Notes: a model not told the origin generated them from the sequence alone. Shown: positions 33,618 to 43,911, counted from the first letter of the stretch. The stretch is 64,000 bases of DNA from Polymorphum gilvum SL003B-26A1 (GCF_000192745.1 NC_015259.1:2867001-2931000), one strand, 5' to 3'. Numbers and translations: made by a program.

Positions 33618-34032
33618 CCGCAAACCGGGCTCACGCCACGCTACGGGGATGGCCACGCGCCGTTCGGTCCTCGGGGACGCCCATGTCGACCGTGCCACCG
33701 CCAACACGACGGCCTTCGACGCCGACTTCCAGACGCTGATCGTGGAGAGCGCCTGGGGCACAGTGTGGGCCGATGACACGCTGACCCGACGCGAGCGCAG
33801 CCTGATCACCATCGCGCTGCTGGCCGCCCTCGGCCATCACGAGGAACTGGCCATGCACGTGCGTGCCACAGCCAACACCGGTGCCGAGCCGGACGCCATC
33901 CGCGAGACGCTGCTGCATGTGGCGATCTACGGCGGCGTGCCGGCCGCCAACACGGCGTTCAAGATCGCCAAGGAAACACTGGCCAGCGCCGACCGGATCG
34001 ATACCCCCCAGGCGGCCAAGAAGTCGGCCTGA
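33610..34032 (+). CDS. pcaC: PcaC, 4-carboxymuconolactone decarboxylase
   Basis: A 140-residue member of the CMD/AhpD-like family. Family motifs are VLGDAHVDRA (about 20-29), ESAWGTVWAD, ERSLITIALLAALG and the histidine in HEELAMHVRA. It decarboxylates gamma-carboxymuconolactone to the enol-lactone used by PcaD. TTG 33610 is the chosen start: it has AAGGAG at ideal spacing and gives the family N-terminus SDRKPG...GMATRR; ATG 33649 would truncate it. Confidence 0.9.
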   Translation: MSDRKPGSRHATGMATRRSVLGDAHVDRATANTTAFDADFQTLIVESAWGTVWADDTLTRRERSLITIALLAALGHHEELAMHVRATANTGAEPDAIRETLLHVAIYGGVPAANTAFKIAKETLASADRIDTPQAAKKSA

Positions 34033-34842
<810 letters not shown>

Positions 34843-34846
34843 TGCG

Positions 34847-35473
34847 ATGACCCAGCCGCTCGACTATCTCAAGGAAACCGCCTCCCAGACCGCCGGTCCC
34901 TACGTCCATATCGGCCTGGCGCCGGCGATGGCGGGCTTCCACATCTTCGAGAAGAACTTCACCAACGTGGTGGCCGGCCCCAACACCCGGGGCGAACACA
35001 TCGTCATCGAGGGCCGCGTCTTCGACGGCACCGGCACGCCGGTACGCGACGTGCTGCTGGAAAGCTGGCAGGCAAGTGCCGACGGCAAGTACAACCATCC
35101 CGAGGATTTCCAGCAGAAGCCCGTCGACGACGACTTCCGTGGCTGGGGCCGGATCTGCTCGGACTTCGAGACCGGCGTCTACACGATCCAGACGATCAAG
35201 CCGGGACCGGTGCCGGGCCGCAACGGCAAGGTCCAGGCGCCCCACATCAGCCTGTGGATCGTCGCCCGCGGCATCAACATCGGCCTGCAGACGCGGCTCT
35301 ACTTCTCCGACGAGGCGGCCGCCAACGCCGCCGATCCGGTGCTCAACCTGATCGAGCAGGAGGAGCGCCGCAAGACGCTGATCGCCCAGCGCGCAGAGCG
35401 CGACGGCAAGGTCGTCTACAGCTTCGACATCCACCTGCAGGGCGACGACGAGACCGTCTTCTTCGACGTCTGA
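34847..35473 (+). CDS. pcaG: PcaG, protocatechuate 3,4-dioxygenase alpha subunit
   Basis: A 208-residue subunit of the intradiol dioxygenase fold that lacks the iron ligands but completes the active-site pocket. Visible features are SQTAGPYVHIGLAP near the N-terminus, LLESWQASADGKY, and FFRTIKPG-like TIQTIKPGPVPG with APHISLWIVARG. It is made directly after pcaH. Confidence 0.94.
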   Translation: MTQPLDYLKETASQTAGPYVHIGLAPAMAGFHIFEKNFTNVVAGPNTRGEHIVIEGRVFDGTGTPVRDVLLESWQASADGKYNHPEDFQQKPVDDDFRGWGRICSDFETGVYTIQTIKPGPVPGRNGKVQAPHISLWIVARGINIGLQTRLYFSDEAAANAADPVLNLIEQEERRKTLIAQRAERDGKVVYSFDIHLQGDDETVFFDV

Positions 35474-35555
35474 GCCGCCCTGTCCGATTTCCGGTTTCCT
35501 CCTGGCGGCGCGCGCCGGCGCGCCGCCGCTTCCTGCAAACGAGCGAGTGCGAGAT

Positions 35556-36425
35556 ATGGCGACTTTCCAGTCTCTGGCCCAGGCGGTCGCAGACAACGTG
35601 AAGGATGGCGACAGCATCGCCTTCGAGGGCTTCACGCATCTCATTCCCCATGCCGCCGCGCATGAAGTCATCCGCCAGGGCCGCAAGGACCTGACGGTGA
35701 TGCGCATGACGCCGGACATCATCTACGACCAGCTGATCGGCATGGGCTGCGTGAAGAAGCTGATCTTTTCCTTCGCCGGCAACCCCGGCGTCGGCCTGCT
35801 CCGGCGCCTGCGCGACGCGGTCGAGAACGGCTGGCCGCATGCGATCGAGATCGAGGAGCACAGCCACGCGGCCATGGCCAACGCCTACGAGGCGGGCGCG
35901 GCCGGCCTGCCCTGCGCGATCTTCCGCGGCTACCGCGGCGCCGAACTGACGCGGGTCAATCCGAACATCAAGACCGTCACCTGCCCGTTCACCGGCGAGA
36001 CGCTCGCCGCGGTGCCGGCGCTGAAGCCGGACGTGGCGATCATCCACGCCCACAAGGCGAGCCGCAAGGGCGACATCCTGATCGAGGGCATCCTCGGCGT
36101 GCAGAAGGAGGCGGTTTTGGCCGCAAGGCGTTCGATCGTCACGGTCGAGGAGATCGTCGACGACTTCGAGGGCGCCAGCCCCAACGCCTGCATCCTGCCG
36201 GGCTGGACCGTCACCGCGGTGGCGCACGTCCCCGGCGGCGCCCATCCGTCCTACGTGCAGGGCGTCTATGCGCGCGACAACGCCGCCTACATCGAGTGGG
36301 ACAAGGTGGCGAGCGAGCGCGAGACCTTCCTCGCCTGGATGGAGGAAAACGTCCTGAAAGTCGGCCCGGAGATCTTTGCGGACCGGGTAAAGCATCTTGT
36401 CGGCGCCAAGGGAGCGGCAGCATGA
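35556..36425 (+). CDS. pcaI: PcaI, 3-oxoadipate CoA-transferase subunit A
   Basis: A 289-residue CoA-transferase alpha-type subunit (family I). Features are DGDSIAFEGFTHLIPHAAAHE near the N-terminus, the glycine-rich FSFAGNPGVG loop and the HAHKASRKGDILIEG region. With PcaJ it transfers CoA from succinyl-CoA to beta-ketoadipate. ATG 35556 is preferred to the GTG three codons upstream. Its TGA overlaps the pcaJ ATG. Confidence 0.92.
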   Translation: MATFQSLAQAVADNVKDGDSIAFEGFTHLIPHAAAHEVIRQGRKDLTVMRMTPDIIYDQLIGMGCVKKLIFSFAGNPGVGLLRRLRDAVENGWPHAIEIEEHSHAAMANAYEAGAAGLPCAIFRGYRGAELTRVNPNIKTVTCPFTGETLAAVPALKPDVAIIHAHKASRKGDILIEGILGVQKEAVLAARRSIVTVEEIVDDFEGASPNACILPGWTVTAVAHVPGGAHPSYVQGVYARDNAAYIEWDKVASERETFLAWMEENVLKVGPEIFADRVKHLVGAKGAAA

Positions 36426-37201
36426 GCGATTTCACCCCGACCGAAATGATGACGATCGCGGCGGCCCGCGCGCTGCGGAACGACGACGTGTGCTTCGTCG
36501 GCATCGGTGCCCCGTCGGCGGCCTGCAACCTCGCCCGCCTCACCCACGCGCCCGACATCACGCTGATCTACGAGAGCGGCACCATCGGCACGGCGCCGAA
36601 CGTGCTGCCGCTGTCGATCGGCGACGGCGAGCTGTGCGAGACCGCGCTGTGCACCGTGTCGGTGCCCGAAATGTTCCGCTACTGGCTGCAGGGCGGGCGC
36701 ATCACCGTCGGATTCCTGGGCGGCGCGCAGCTCGACAAGTACGGCAACATCAACACCACCGTGGTCGGCGACTACCACAAGCCGAAGGTCCGCCTGCCCG
36801 GCGGCGGCGGCGCGCCGGAGATCGCCATCTCCTGCGGCGAGATCTTCATCACCATGAAGCAGAGCCTGCGCGGCTTCGTCGAGAAGCTCGACTTCGTCAC
36901 CTCGCTCGGCCACGGCAAGGGCGGCAACGACCGGGCCGCGCACGGCGTCGCCACCAAGGGCCCGACCCGGCTGATCACCGACCTGGCGGTGTGGGAACCG
37001 GACCCGGAGACGAAGGAGTTCACCGTCACCTCCCTGCATCCGGGCGTGACGCGCGAGATGGTCGCCGGTACGGTCGGCTGGACAGCCCGATTCGCCGACG
37101 CGGTCGCCGAAACTCCGGCGCCGACGAAGGAAGAACTCGAGGTCCTGCGAGACCTGCACGCCCGGACGAAGGCGGCACATGGAGGAGGCTCGGATGCGTG
37201 A
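36422..37201 (+). CDS. pcaJ: PcaJ, 3-oxoadipate CoA-transferase subunit B
   Basis: A 259-residue CoA-transferase beta-type subunit. The catalytic glutamate is expected in LIYESGTIG (about 45-53). Other features are [14 protein letters not shown] and VTDLAVW-like [11 protein letters not shown]. It is coupled to pcaI by an ATGA overlap and overlaps pcaF by 8 bases. Start ATG 36422 rather than the earlier ATG inside pcaI. Confidence 0.92.
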   Translation: MSDFTPTEMMTIAAARALRNDDVCFVGIGAPSAACNLARLTHAPDITLIYESGTIGTAPNVLPLSIGDGELCETALCTVSVPEMFRYWLQGGRITVGFLGGAQLDKYGNINTTVVGDYHKPKVRLPGGGGAPEIAISCGEIFITMKQSLRGFVEKLDFVTSLGHGKGGNDRAAHGVATKGPTRLITDLAVWEPDPETKEFTVTSLHPGVTREMVAGTVGWTARFADAVAETPAPTKEELEVLRDLHARTKAAHGGGSDA

Positions 37202-38399
37202 AGCCTATATCTGCGACTACATTCGCACCCCGATCGGCCGGTTCGCCGGCAGTCTGTCGTCGGTACGTGCCGACGACCTGGCGGCGATCCCCATCGAGGC
37301 GCTGATGGAGCGCAACAAGGACGTCGACTGGCAGGCGGTCGACGAGGTCATCTACGGCTGCGCCAACCAGGCGGGCGAGGACAACCGCAACGTGGCGCGC
37401 ATGGCACTGCTGCTTGCCGGCCTGCCCGACACGGTGCCGGGCACGACCATGAACCGGCTGTGCGGCTCGGGCATGGATGCGGTGATCACCGCCGCCCGCG
37501 CCATCAAGTGCGGCGAGGCGGACCTGATCATCGCCGGCGGCGTAGAGAGCATGTCGCGCGCGCCCTTCGTCATGCCCAAGGCGGAAAGCGCCTTCTCGCG
37601 CCACAACGCGGTGCACGACACGACCATCGGCTGGCGCTTCGTCAACCCGCTGATGAAGAAGCAGTACGGCGTTGATTCCATGCCGGAGACGGCCGAGAAC
37701 GTCGCCGAGGACTTCACGATCTCGCGCGCCGACCAGGACGCCTTCGCGCTGCGCAGCCAGCAGCGCGCGGTCGCCGCCCAGAAGAACGGCCGGCTGGCGA
37801 AGGAGATCGTTCCGGTCACCATCAAGCAGCGTCGCGGCGACCCGGTCACCGTCGACACGGACGAGCACCCGCGCGGCGACACCACGCTCGAAGGCCTGGC
37901 CAAGCTGAAGGCGCCGTTCCGCGAGGGCGGCTCGGTGACGGCCGGCAACGCCTCGGGCGTGAACGACGGCGCGGCGGCGCTGATCATCGCCTCCGCCGAG
38001 GCGGCGAAAAAATACGGCCTGACGCCGATCGCGCGTATTCTCGGCGGCGCCACCGCCGGCGTGCCGCCGCGCATCATGGGCATCGGCCCGGCGCCGGCGA
38101 CGCGCAAGCTGTGCGCCCGCCTCGGCCTGTCGCCCGCCTCCTTCGACGTGATCGAGCTGAACGAGGCGTTTGCCGCCCAGGGCCTCGCGGTGCTGCGCGA
38201 CCTCGGCCTTGCCGACGACGGCGAGCACGTCAACCCGAACGGCGGCGCCATCGCCCTCGGCCATCCGCTCGGCGCCTCGGGCGCGCGCATCACCGGCACG
38301 GCGGCGCTGGAGCTCAGGGAACGCGGCGCCAGGCTGGCGCTGGCGACCATGTGCATCGGCGTCGGCCAGGGCATCGCCGTCGCGGTCGAGGCGGTGTGA
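37194..38399 (+). CDS. pcaF: PcaF, 3-oxoadipyl-CoA thiolase
   Basis: A 401-residue thiolase. Catalytic residues are Cys90 ([10 protein letters not shown]), His in [14 protein letters not shown] and Cys in TMCIGVGQG near the C-terminus. It cleaves beta-ketoadipyl-CoA to succinyl-CoA and acetyl-CoA, the last step of the pathway. ATG 37194 follows GGAGGA; an upstream in-frame ATG at 37179 lies within that ribosome site. Confidence 0.95.
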   Translation: MREAYICDYIRTPIGRFAGSLSSVRADDLAAIPIEALMERNKDVDWQAVDEVIYGCANQAGEDNRNVARMALLLAGLPDTVPGTTMNRLCGSGMDAVITAARAIKCGEADLIIAGGVESMSRAPFVMPKAESAFSRHNAVHDTTIGWRFVNPLMKKQYGVDSMPETAENVAEDFTISRADQDAFALRSQQRAVAAQKNGRLAKEIVPVTIKQRRGDPVTVDTDEHPRGDTTLEGLAKLKAPFREGGSVTAGNASGVNDGAAALIIASAEAAKKYGLTPIARILGGATAGVPPRIMGIGPAPATRKLCARLGLSPASFDVIELNEAFAAQGLAVLRDLGLADDGEHVNPNGGAIALGHPLGASGARITGTAALELRERGARLALATMCIGVGQGIAVAVEAV

Positions 38400-38402
38400 G
38401 CC

Positions 38403-39743
38403 ATGGCTGCCACCGCCGTCGACTCCGCTATCCTGTCGGGACTGTTTTCCGACCCCGAGACCGCGGCCCTCTTCGACGAAGAGGCCGTGATCCGGGCGAT
38501 GCTGGAGGTCGAGGGCGCGCTGGCGCTGGCTGAGGCCGACTGCTGCCTCATTCCGCGCGACGCGGCGAAGCGGATCGCGGCCGCCGCCGGCCGGCTTGCC
38601 GTCGATCCGGCGGCGCTGCGCGACGGCACGGCGCAGGACGGGGTGCCCGTGCCGGCCCTCGTTGCCCTGCTGCGCAAGGCGACGAACGAGGCGGACGCCC
38701 ATTTCGTCCACTGGGGCGCGACCAGCCAGGACATCGTCGACACCGGCCTAGTGCTGCGGCTGAAGCAGGCCCTCGACCTGCACGAGACGCGCCTGCGCGC
38801 CCTGTGCGACCTGCTCGCCGCCATGGCCGAAACATACCGGGCGACGCCGATCGCCGCGCGCACGCGCACCCAGCAGGCGACGCCGACCAGCTTCGGGTTG
38901 AAGGTCGCGGCCTGGCTCGCGCCGCTGCTGCGCCATATCGAGCGGCTGCCGACAATCCGCGACCGGCTGCTGCTGGTCTCCTTCGGCGGCGCGGCCGGCA
39001 ACCTCTCCGCGCTCGGCGACGCGGCGCTCGACGTCGAGGGCCACCTCGCCCGCCGGCTCGGGCTCGGCGTCCCTCCAGCGCCCTGGCATACGGCGCGCGA
39101 CGGGCTGATCGACTATGCCAACTGGCTGTCGCTGGTAACCGGCACGCTCGGCAAGATCGGCACCGACGTTGCCCTGCTCGCCCAGAACGAGGTCGCCGAG
39201 CTGCGCCCCGGGGCGGGCGGCGGCTCCTCGACCATGCCCAACAAAGTCAACCCGATCGGCGCCGAGGTGCTGATCAGCCTGGCGCGCAGCAACGCCGGCC
39301 TGATCGGCACCCTGCACCAGGCGGCGCTGCACGAACACGAGCGCAGCGGTTCGGGCTGGCTGCTGGAATGGCTCGCCCTGCCGCAGATGGCACTCGCGAC
39401 CGGCAAGGCGCTGGCCGAGGCGGCGGCGATGCTGTCGGGCCTGGTCGTCAATGCGGATCGGATGCGGGCGACCATCGAGGTCTCGAACGGGTTGATGCTG
39501 GCGGAGGCGGCAAGCTTCGCGCTGGCCGCACACATGCCGCGACCGGAGGCGCAGGCGTTGGTCAAGGACGCCTGCAGGGAAGCGCTCGCCTTCGACATCC
39601 ACCTGTTCGACGTGCTGGCAAAACGCGCGCCCGCGCCGGTCGACTGGCAGGCGCTCAAGGATCCCGCCCGCCACATGGGCGCCGCGGACGCAATGATCGA
39701 CCGGGTTCTCGAGTCCCATCAGGCCCTTGCGCGGCAACGCTGA
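38403..39743 (+). CDS. pcaB: PcaB, 3-carboxy-cis,cis-muconate cycloisomerase
   Basis: A 446-residue member of the fumarase/aspartase superfamily. The signature loop GGGSSTMPNKVNP (about 274-286) and the HWGATSQDIVDTG segment (about 103-115) are clear. It converts beta-carboxymuconate from PcaGH to gamma-carboxymuconolactone for PcaC. It starts 3 bases after pcaF and ends the pcaDCHGIJFB run; a 381-base spacer with repeats follows. Confidence 0.94.
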   Translation: MAATAVDSAILSGLFSDPETAALFDEEAVIRAMLEVEGALALAEADCCLIPRDAAKRIAAAAGRLAVDPAALRDGTAQDGVPVPALVALLRKATNEADAHFVHWGATSQDIVDTGLVLRLKQALDLHETRLRALCDLLAAMAETYRATPIAARTRTQQATPTSFGLKVAAWLAPLLRHIERLPTIRDRLLLVSFGGAAGNLSALGDAALDVEGHLARRLGLGVPPAPWHTARDGLIDYANWLSLVTGTLGKIGTDVALLAQNEVAELRPGAGGGSSTMPNKVNPIGAEVLISLARSNAGLIGTLHQAALHEHERSGSGWLLEWLALPQMALATGKALAEAAAMLSGLVVNADRMRATIEVSNGLMLAEAASFALAAHMPRPEAQALVKDACREALAFDIHLFDVLAKRAPAPVDWQALKDPARHMGAADAMIDRVLESHQALARQR

Positions 39744-40124
39744 CAGATCGATTCCGCAAACGCTGCCAACTCGCCCCGCGCGGACGCGGATCGGTTCGAG
39801 GCCCTCCGTCCGATTCAACGCGTTGCGCCAAGTCTCTGACATCCTTGAGTCATCTGGTTCACAGATCGATTCAGCGGGACTTGAGACGGTGATTCAAGCT
39901 GGCGTTCAGAAATCGATTCAACGCTGACTTCAGATCTTGATTCAAGACGGGCAGGACGAGCGCGGCCCGCCGGCGCCCGATGGCCGGGCGCCCGCGCAAA
40001 TCGTCCAAGTCTTCGACCGGATCATCCATTCCCTCTGCCGGCCGGACCGCTAGGGTGACGGTCGAGATGCCGGCGGCCGAGACGGAACCGAGCCGCCGGC
40101 GAAGCCGTCGAAGGAGGATACCCC
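39744..40124 (+). promoter_or_regulatory. pcaB-pobA intergenic region with 12-base phased repeats
   Basis: This 381-base gap holds no gene I can support. From 39858 to about 39952 eight blocks start with TTCA or TTGA at 39858, 39870, 39881, 39893, 39905, 39917, 39929 and 39941, almost exactly every 12 bases, several ending in GA. Longer 24-base resemblance (GATTCAAGCTGGCGTTCAGA against GATTCAACGCTGACTTCAGA) is clear. ACAGATCGATTC recurs at 39744-39755 and 39861-39872. A multi-site operator for the pobA activator is likely. Confidence 0.6.
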
Positions 40125-41294
40125 ATGCGTACCCAGGTCGCCATCATCGGAGCCGGACCGTCCGGCCTGCTCCTGTCGCAGCTGCTGCATCTGGCCGGCA
40201 TCGACTGTGTCGTGCTGGAACAGCGCAGCGGCGACTACGTGCTGTCGCGCATCCGAGCCGGCGTGCTCGAACAGGGCATGGTCGACATGATCGACCGGGC
40301 CGGCGTCGGCGCCCGCATGCACAAGGAGGGGCTCCTCCACGACGGCTTCACCATGGCGGTCGGCGACACGCGCCTGCGCATGGACCTCAAGGGCCTGACC
40401 GGCAGCAGCGTCATGGTCTACGGCCAGACCGAGGTGACCAGGGACCTGATGGATGCCCATGCGGCGCGCGACGCCAAGGTGATCTACGAGGCGGAGGCCG
40501 TCACGCCGCTCGACTTCGACACCGACCATCCGCGCGTCACCTACGTCAAGGACGGCGTCACCCACGAGATCGCCTGCGACTTCATCTGCGGCTGCGACGG
40601 CTTCCACGGCGTCTGCCGCAAGTCCGTGCCCGAGGGCGCGATCACCGAGTTCGAGAAGGTCTATCCGGTTGGCTGGCTCGGCATCCTGTCCCACGTCAGG
40701 CCGGTCAGTCACGAGTTGATCTACGCCAACCACGACCGCGGCTTCGCGCTCGCCTCGATGCGCTCGCACACGCTCAGCCGCTACTACATCCAGGTGCCGC
40801 TCGACAGCCCGGTCGAGGCCTGGTCGGACGAGGCGATCTGGGACGAGCTCAAGATCCGCCTCGGCGAGGAGGCGGCGGCCAGCATGGAGACCGGCCCGTC
40901 GATCGAGAAGAGCATCGCGCCGCTGCGCAGCTTCGTGGTCGAGCCGCTCCGCTTCGGCCGCATGATGCTGGCGGGGGACGCCGGCCACATCGTGCCGCCG
41001 ACCGGCGCCAAGGGCCTCAACCTCGCCGCCTCCGACATCCACTACCTGTCGACCGGCCTGATCGAGTATTACGCCGACAAGTCGGCGGCCGGCATCGACG
41101 CCTATTCGCAGAAGGCGCTGGCGCGCATCTGGAAGGCCGAGCGCTTCTCCTGGTGGATGACCATGCTGCTGCACAAGTTCCCCGACCTCGGCGCCTTCAA
41201 CGCCAAGATGCAGCAGGCGGACATGGACTATCTCGCCTCGTCCACGGCCGCGCAGACCAGCCTCGCCGAGAACTACGTCGGCCTGCCGTTCTGA
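40125..41294 (+). CDS. pobA: PobA, 4-hydroxybenzoate 3-monooxygenase
   Basis: A 389-residue flavoprotein hydroxylase. FAD binding: GAGPSG (9-14), the DG motif in CGCDGFHG and GDAGHIVPPTGAKGLN. The residues SRIRAGVLEQG (about 43-53) match the substrate-binding start of PobA. It converts 4-hydroxybenzoate to protocatechuate with NADPH and O2, feeding pcaGH. AAGGAGGATA precedes ATG 40125. Convergent with its presumed AraC activator, sharing a hairpin between them. Confidence 0.95.
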   Translation: MRTQVAIIGAGPSGLLLSQLLHLAGIDCVVLEQRSGDYVLSRIRAGVLEQGMVDMIDRAGVGARMHKEGLLHDGFTMAVGDTRLRMDLKGLTGSSVMVYGQTEVTRDLMDAHAARDAKVIYEAEAVTPLDFDTDHPRVTYVKDGVTHEIACDFICGCDGFHGVCRKSVPEGAITEFEKVYPVGWLGILSHVRPVSHELIYANHDRGFALASMRSHTLSRYYIQVPLDSPVEAWSDEAIWDELKIRLGEEAAASMETGPSIEKSIAPLRSFVVEPLRFGRMMLAGDAGHIVPPTGAKGLNLAASDIHYLSTGLIEYYADKSAAGIDAYSQKALARIWKAERFSWWMTMLLHKFPDLGAFNAKMQQADMDYLASSTAAQTSLAENYVGLPF

Positions 41295-41303
41295 GGCCCG
41301 GAC

Positions 41304-41328
41304 GGCCGGAGCCCTGCCGGCTCCGGCC
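41304..41328. terminator. Bidirectional hairpin between pobA and its AraC regulator
   Basis: A perfect 10-bp stem GGCCGGAGCC (41304-41313) with GGCTCCGGCC (41319-41328), loop CTGCC, lies between convergent stops. No T-run is seen on either strand. Confidence 0.6.
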
Positions 41329-41342
41329 TCGCTCCCGGCAGC

Positions 41343-42215
41343 TCAGTCCTTCTGGCGGGCGCGGAAGTCGACCGGGCTCTCGCCGGTCTCCTTGCGGAAC
41401 ACGCGCGAGAAATAGGCCGGATCCTCGAAGCCGAGGTCGTAGGCAACCTGCGACACCGACAGGCCGGAGAAGGCGAGCAGGCGCTTGGCCTCCAGGATGA
41501 CCCGGTCGCGCAGGGCCTGGGCTGCCGTGCGGCCGGTGAAGATGCGGCAGTAGCGGTTGAGGCGCTGCACCGTCAGCCCCATCTCGCCGGCATAAAACTC
41601 GGTCGCCCGCTCGGTGCGGAAATGCTCCTCGACCAGCGAGCGGAAGCGGAACAGGGAAAAGCCCGGCGTGCGGTCGATCTCCGCCTCGGCCGTGTCGCCG
41701 GGAAAGATCGCCAGCAGCGTCAGCGCGACCAGCGGGCGGAACAAGGCGCGCCGGCGCGCACCGTGGTCGAATTCGTCCGCCATCTCCGAGAAATAGAACA
41801 CCAGCCGGTCGAGCGCCCTACCCTCGGTCGGAATCAGCAGGTTGCGGTCGGCGCGCAGGGCCGCGCGCTCGGCCTCCGTGTGCTCGTCCTCTGGCCCGGC
41901 CAGGTAGTCGGGCGTGAACGAGATCACGTAGCCCTCGGTCTCCGGCGTGAAGGTCCAGCCGTGCATGACGCCGGCCGGGTTGAAGGCGATCCCGCCCGGC
42001 CCGATCGCGCGTTCGCCGGCGTCGTCGACCAGCCGCCCGCCGCCGCGGGTGATCAGCAGGCACTGCAGCAGATGAGCGTGGCTGTGCGGCTCCAGCGACC
42101 AGCCGAGCGGCTTCGACCGCGCACGGATGGTCTCGATGTGGAAGAAGTCGAAATCCGTCGCCGGATCGCTCTCGCCGTAGAGATGGTAGCGGGGAATGGG
42201 TTGGGGCCTGGCCAT
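41343..42215 (-). CDS. pobR: AraC-family regulator, probably the pobA activator
   Basis: A 290-residue protein with an N-terminal cupin sensor domain (SLEPHSHAHLLQCLLITRGGG, about 40-60) and a C-terminal AraC HTH domain (about 190-285), including GLSVSQVAYDLGFEDPAYFSRVFRKETG. AraC-type proteins with this layout next to pobA (PobR/PobC) activate it with 4-hydroxybenzoate. The symbol is by context. It is convergent with pobA, so control would act on the repeat-rich region about 1.2 kb away. Confidence 0.75.
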   Translation of the reverse strand: MARPQPIPRYHLYGESDPATDFDFFHIETIRARSKPLGWSLEPHSHAHLLQCLLITRGGGRLVDDAGERAIGPGGIAFNPAGVMHGWTFTPETEGYVISFTPDYLAGPEDEHTEAERAALRADRNLLIPTEGRALDRLVFYFSEMADEFDHGARRRALFRPLVALTLLAIFPGDTAEAEIDRTPGFSLFRFRSLVEEHFRTERATEFYAGEMGLTVQRLNRYCRIFTGRTAAQALRDRVILEAKRLLAFSGLSVSQVAYDLGFEDPAYFSRVFRKETGESPVDFRARQKD

Positions 42216-42270
42216 GACGCATCATGCCAGCGAAGCCGGCGACAAGGCAACGGCGGGCCGTGTCCTGTCC

Positions 42271-43182
42271 TCACCCTGCCGGGTGGTGGGCGTGCCAGTG
42301 CCAGGCGATGTCGATGCGGCGGGCGAGCCAGACCTTGTCGTGGCCGGCGACGTAGTCGAGGAAGCGCGCGAGTGCGGCGGCCCGGCCCGGCCGGCCGACC
42401 AGGCGGCAGTGCAGGCCGACGTTCATCATCTTCGGCGCGCCGGCCTCGCCCTCGGCATAGAGCGTGTCGAAGCTGTCCTTCAGGTAGGCGAAGAACTGGT
42501 CGCCGCTGTTGAAGCCCTGCGGCGTGGCGAAGCGCATGTCGTTGGCATCGAGCGTGTAGGGAATGACCAGGTGCGGCCCCGAGGCGCCGTCGACCCAGTA
42601 GGGCAGGTCGTCGGCGTAGCTGTCGGAATCGTAGAGGAAGCCGCCGGTCTCCATGACCAGCCGGCGGGTCTGCATGGAGCAGCGCCCGGTGTACCAGCCC
42701 ATCGGGCGCGAGCCGGTGACCTCCTCGTGGATGCGGATCGCCTCCAGCATCTGGGCGCGCTCCTCCGCCTCGGGCATGTCGGCATAGTCGATCCACTTCA
42801 GGCCGTGGGAGGCGATCTCCCAGTCGGCCTCCTTCATCGCCGCCACCGCCTCGGGATTGCGGGCGAGCGCGGTGGCGACGCCATAGACGGTGACCGGGAT
42901 GGCGCGCGCGGTGAACAGACGCCACAGGCGCCAGAAGCCGGCGCGCGAGCCGTATTCGTAGATCGATTCCATGTTCCAGTGGCGCTTGCCCGGCCAGGGC
43001 TGGGCGCCGACGATCTCCGATAGGAAGGCTTCCGAGGCGGCGTCGCCGTGGAGGACGTTGTTCTCGCCGCCTTCCTCGTAGTTGACGACGAACTGCACCG
43101 CCACGTTGGCTCCACCCGGCCACTGCGGGTCCGGCGCATTTCGTCCGTAGCCGACCATGTCGCGCGGATAGGAAGAGGTCAT
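42271..43182 (-). CDS. PuuE-like allantoinase / polysaccharide deacetylase family
   Basis: A 303-residue protein. The N-terminus YPRDMVGYGRNAPDPQWPGGANVAVQFVVNYEEGGE matches cofactor-independent allantoinase PuuE, a deacetylase-fold enzyme that opens allantoin. ASHGLKWIDY and MGWYTGRCSMQTR are family motifs. ATG 43182 is chosen; 40 further in-frame codons to 43302 look untranslated. No other purine-degradation gene is nearby, so the in vivo substrate is uncertain. Confidence 0.75.
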   Translation of the reverse strand: MTSSYPRDMVGYGRNAPDPQWPGGANVAVQFVVNYEEGGENNVLHGDAASEAFLSEIVGAQPWPGKRHWNMESIYEYGSRAGFWRLWRLFTARAIPVTVYGVATALARNPEAVAAMKEADWEIASHGLKWIDYADMPEAEERAQMLEAIRIHEEVTGSRPMGWYTGRCSMQTRRLVMETGGFLYDSDSYADDLPYWVDGASGPHLVIPYTLDANDMRFATPQGFNSGDQFFAYLKDSFDTLYAEGEAGAPKMMNVGLHCRLVGRPGRAAALARFLDYVAGHDKVWLARRIDIAWHWHAHHPAG

Positions 43183-43379
43183 GTCTCTGGAATCCCGATT
43201 GAAAATCTCGCGACCAGCAAAACCCATGCGGCGCTGCGTTGCAAGATCACAAAAGCGGCCGGGCGCGCGCCGTCCTGCCTGACAATTCGACGGATGGTTC
43301 AAAGTTTAACGGTCGGGTTGGCGCGCCCTTAGCGTCTCCGCGATTATGACAGGAGCGTGACGGGACAGGAGTTGCCACA

Positions 43380-43502
43380 ATGAAACTCGCTACCGCAGGT
43401 TTGCTTATGATCTTCGCCGCAGGAGCCATGATGCTGGCGATCGACCTCGATCCGCAGCGCGCGGATGCCGCCTCGATCGTCACCGCGCGCAAGGCGCAGT
43501 AG
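43380..43502 (+). CDS. Small secreted or membrane-anchored protein, 40 residues
   Basis: ATG 43380 follows ACAGGAG at 8 bases. The peptide has a lysine, a 20-residue hydrophobic core (MKLATAGLLMIFAAGAMM...) and a polar tail ending TARKAQ. It could be a single-span membrane peptide or a cleaved exported one. No family recognised. It stands alone between a divergent deacetylase gene and a convergent membrane protein gene. Confidence 0.5.
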   Translation: MKLATAGLLMIFAAGAMMLAIDLDPQRADAASIVTARKAQ

Positions 43503-43551
43503 CAAGGGCGCGCGCACCGCGTCGCCCCGTTCCTTGCCGGCTGTGCGCCGG

Positions 43552-43911
43552 TCAGCGCCGCGCGGAGGCGACCACCCGAACCGGCGTCAAGCCCTCCTGA
43601 ACCGGCTGCGGCCGCCTTCGATGTCCGCCGCCGCGCCCCCCCTCGACCGACGGCAGCATCATGATCGCCGTGCCCATGGCCGCCGAGCACAGCGTGATGA
43701 TCAGGCCGAAGCCAAGCATGACGATCGGCACGACCGGATCCTGCGCATTGGCCACCAGGTCGCGCAGCGAGCCGGTGTTGGTGGCAAACAATCCGCCAAG
43801 CACGACCAGCGCAACGGCGAAGCCGACCAGCCAGTTGACCACCAGCAGGCGGAACAGCGGATTGCGCGGCAGCAGACCTGCAGGCGAACGCGATGTCGAG
43901 CGATGCGTCAT
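43552..43911 (-). CDS. Small membrane protein, 119 residues, unknown function
   Basis: ATG 43911 follows GAGGAAGGA. There are two hydrophobic helices: FRLLVVNWLVGFAVALVVLGG (about 20-42) and VVPIVMLGFGLIITLCSAAMGTAIMML (about 61-87). The C-terminus is basic and glycine-rich. The NWLVGFAVALVVLGGLFATNTGSLRDLV segment is common in small uncharacterised alphaproteobacterial membrane proteins. It is convergent with the 40-residue ORF and divergent from padR. Confidence 0.65.
   Translation of the reverse strand: MTHRSTSRSPAGLLPRNPLFRLLVVNWLVGFAVALVVLGGLFATNTGSLRDLVANAQDPVVPIVMLGFGLIITLCSAAMGTAIMMLPSVEGGRGGGHRRRPQPVQEGLTPVRVVASARR

Noticed and set aside
39858-39952. CRISPR-like array upstream of pobA
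   Set aside because: Units are 12 bases and degenerate, without distinct spacers or cas genes.
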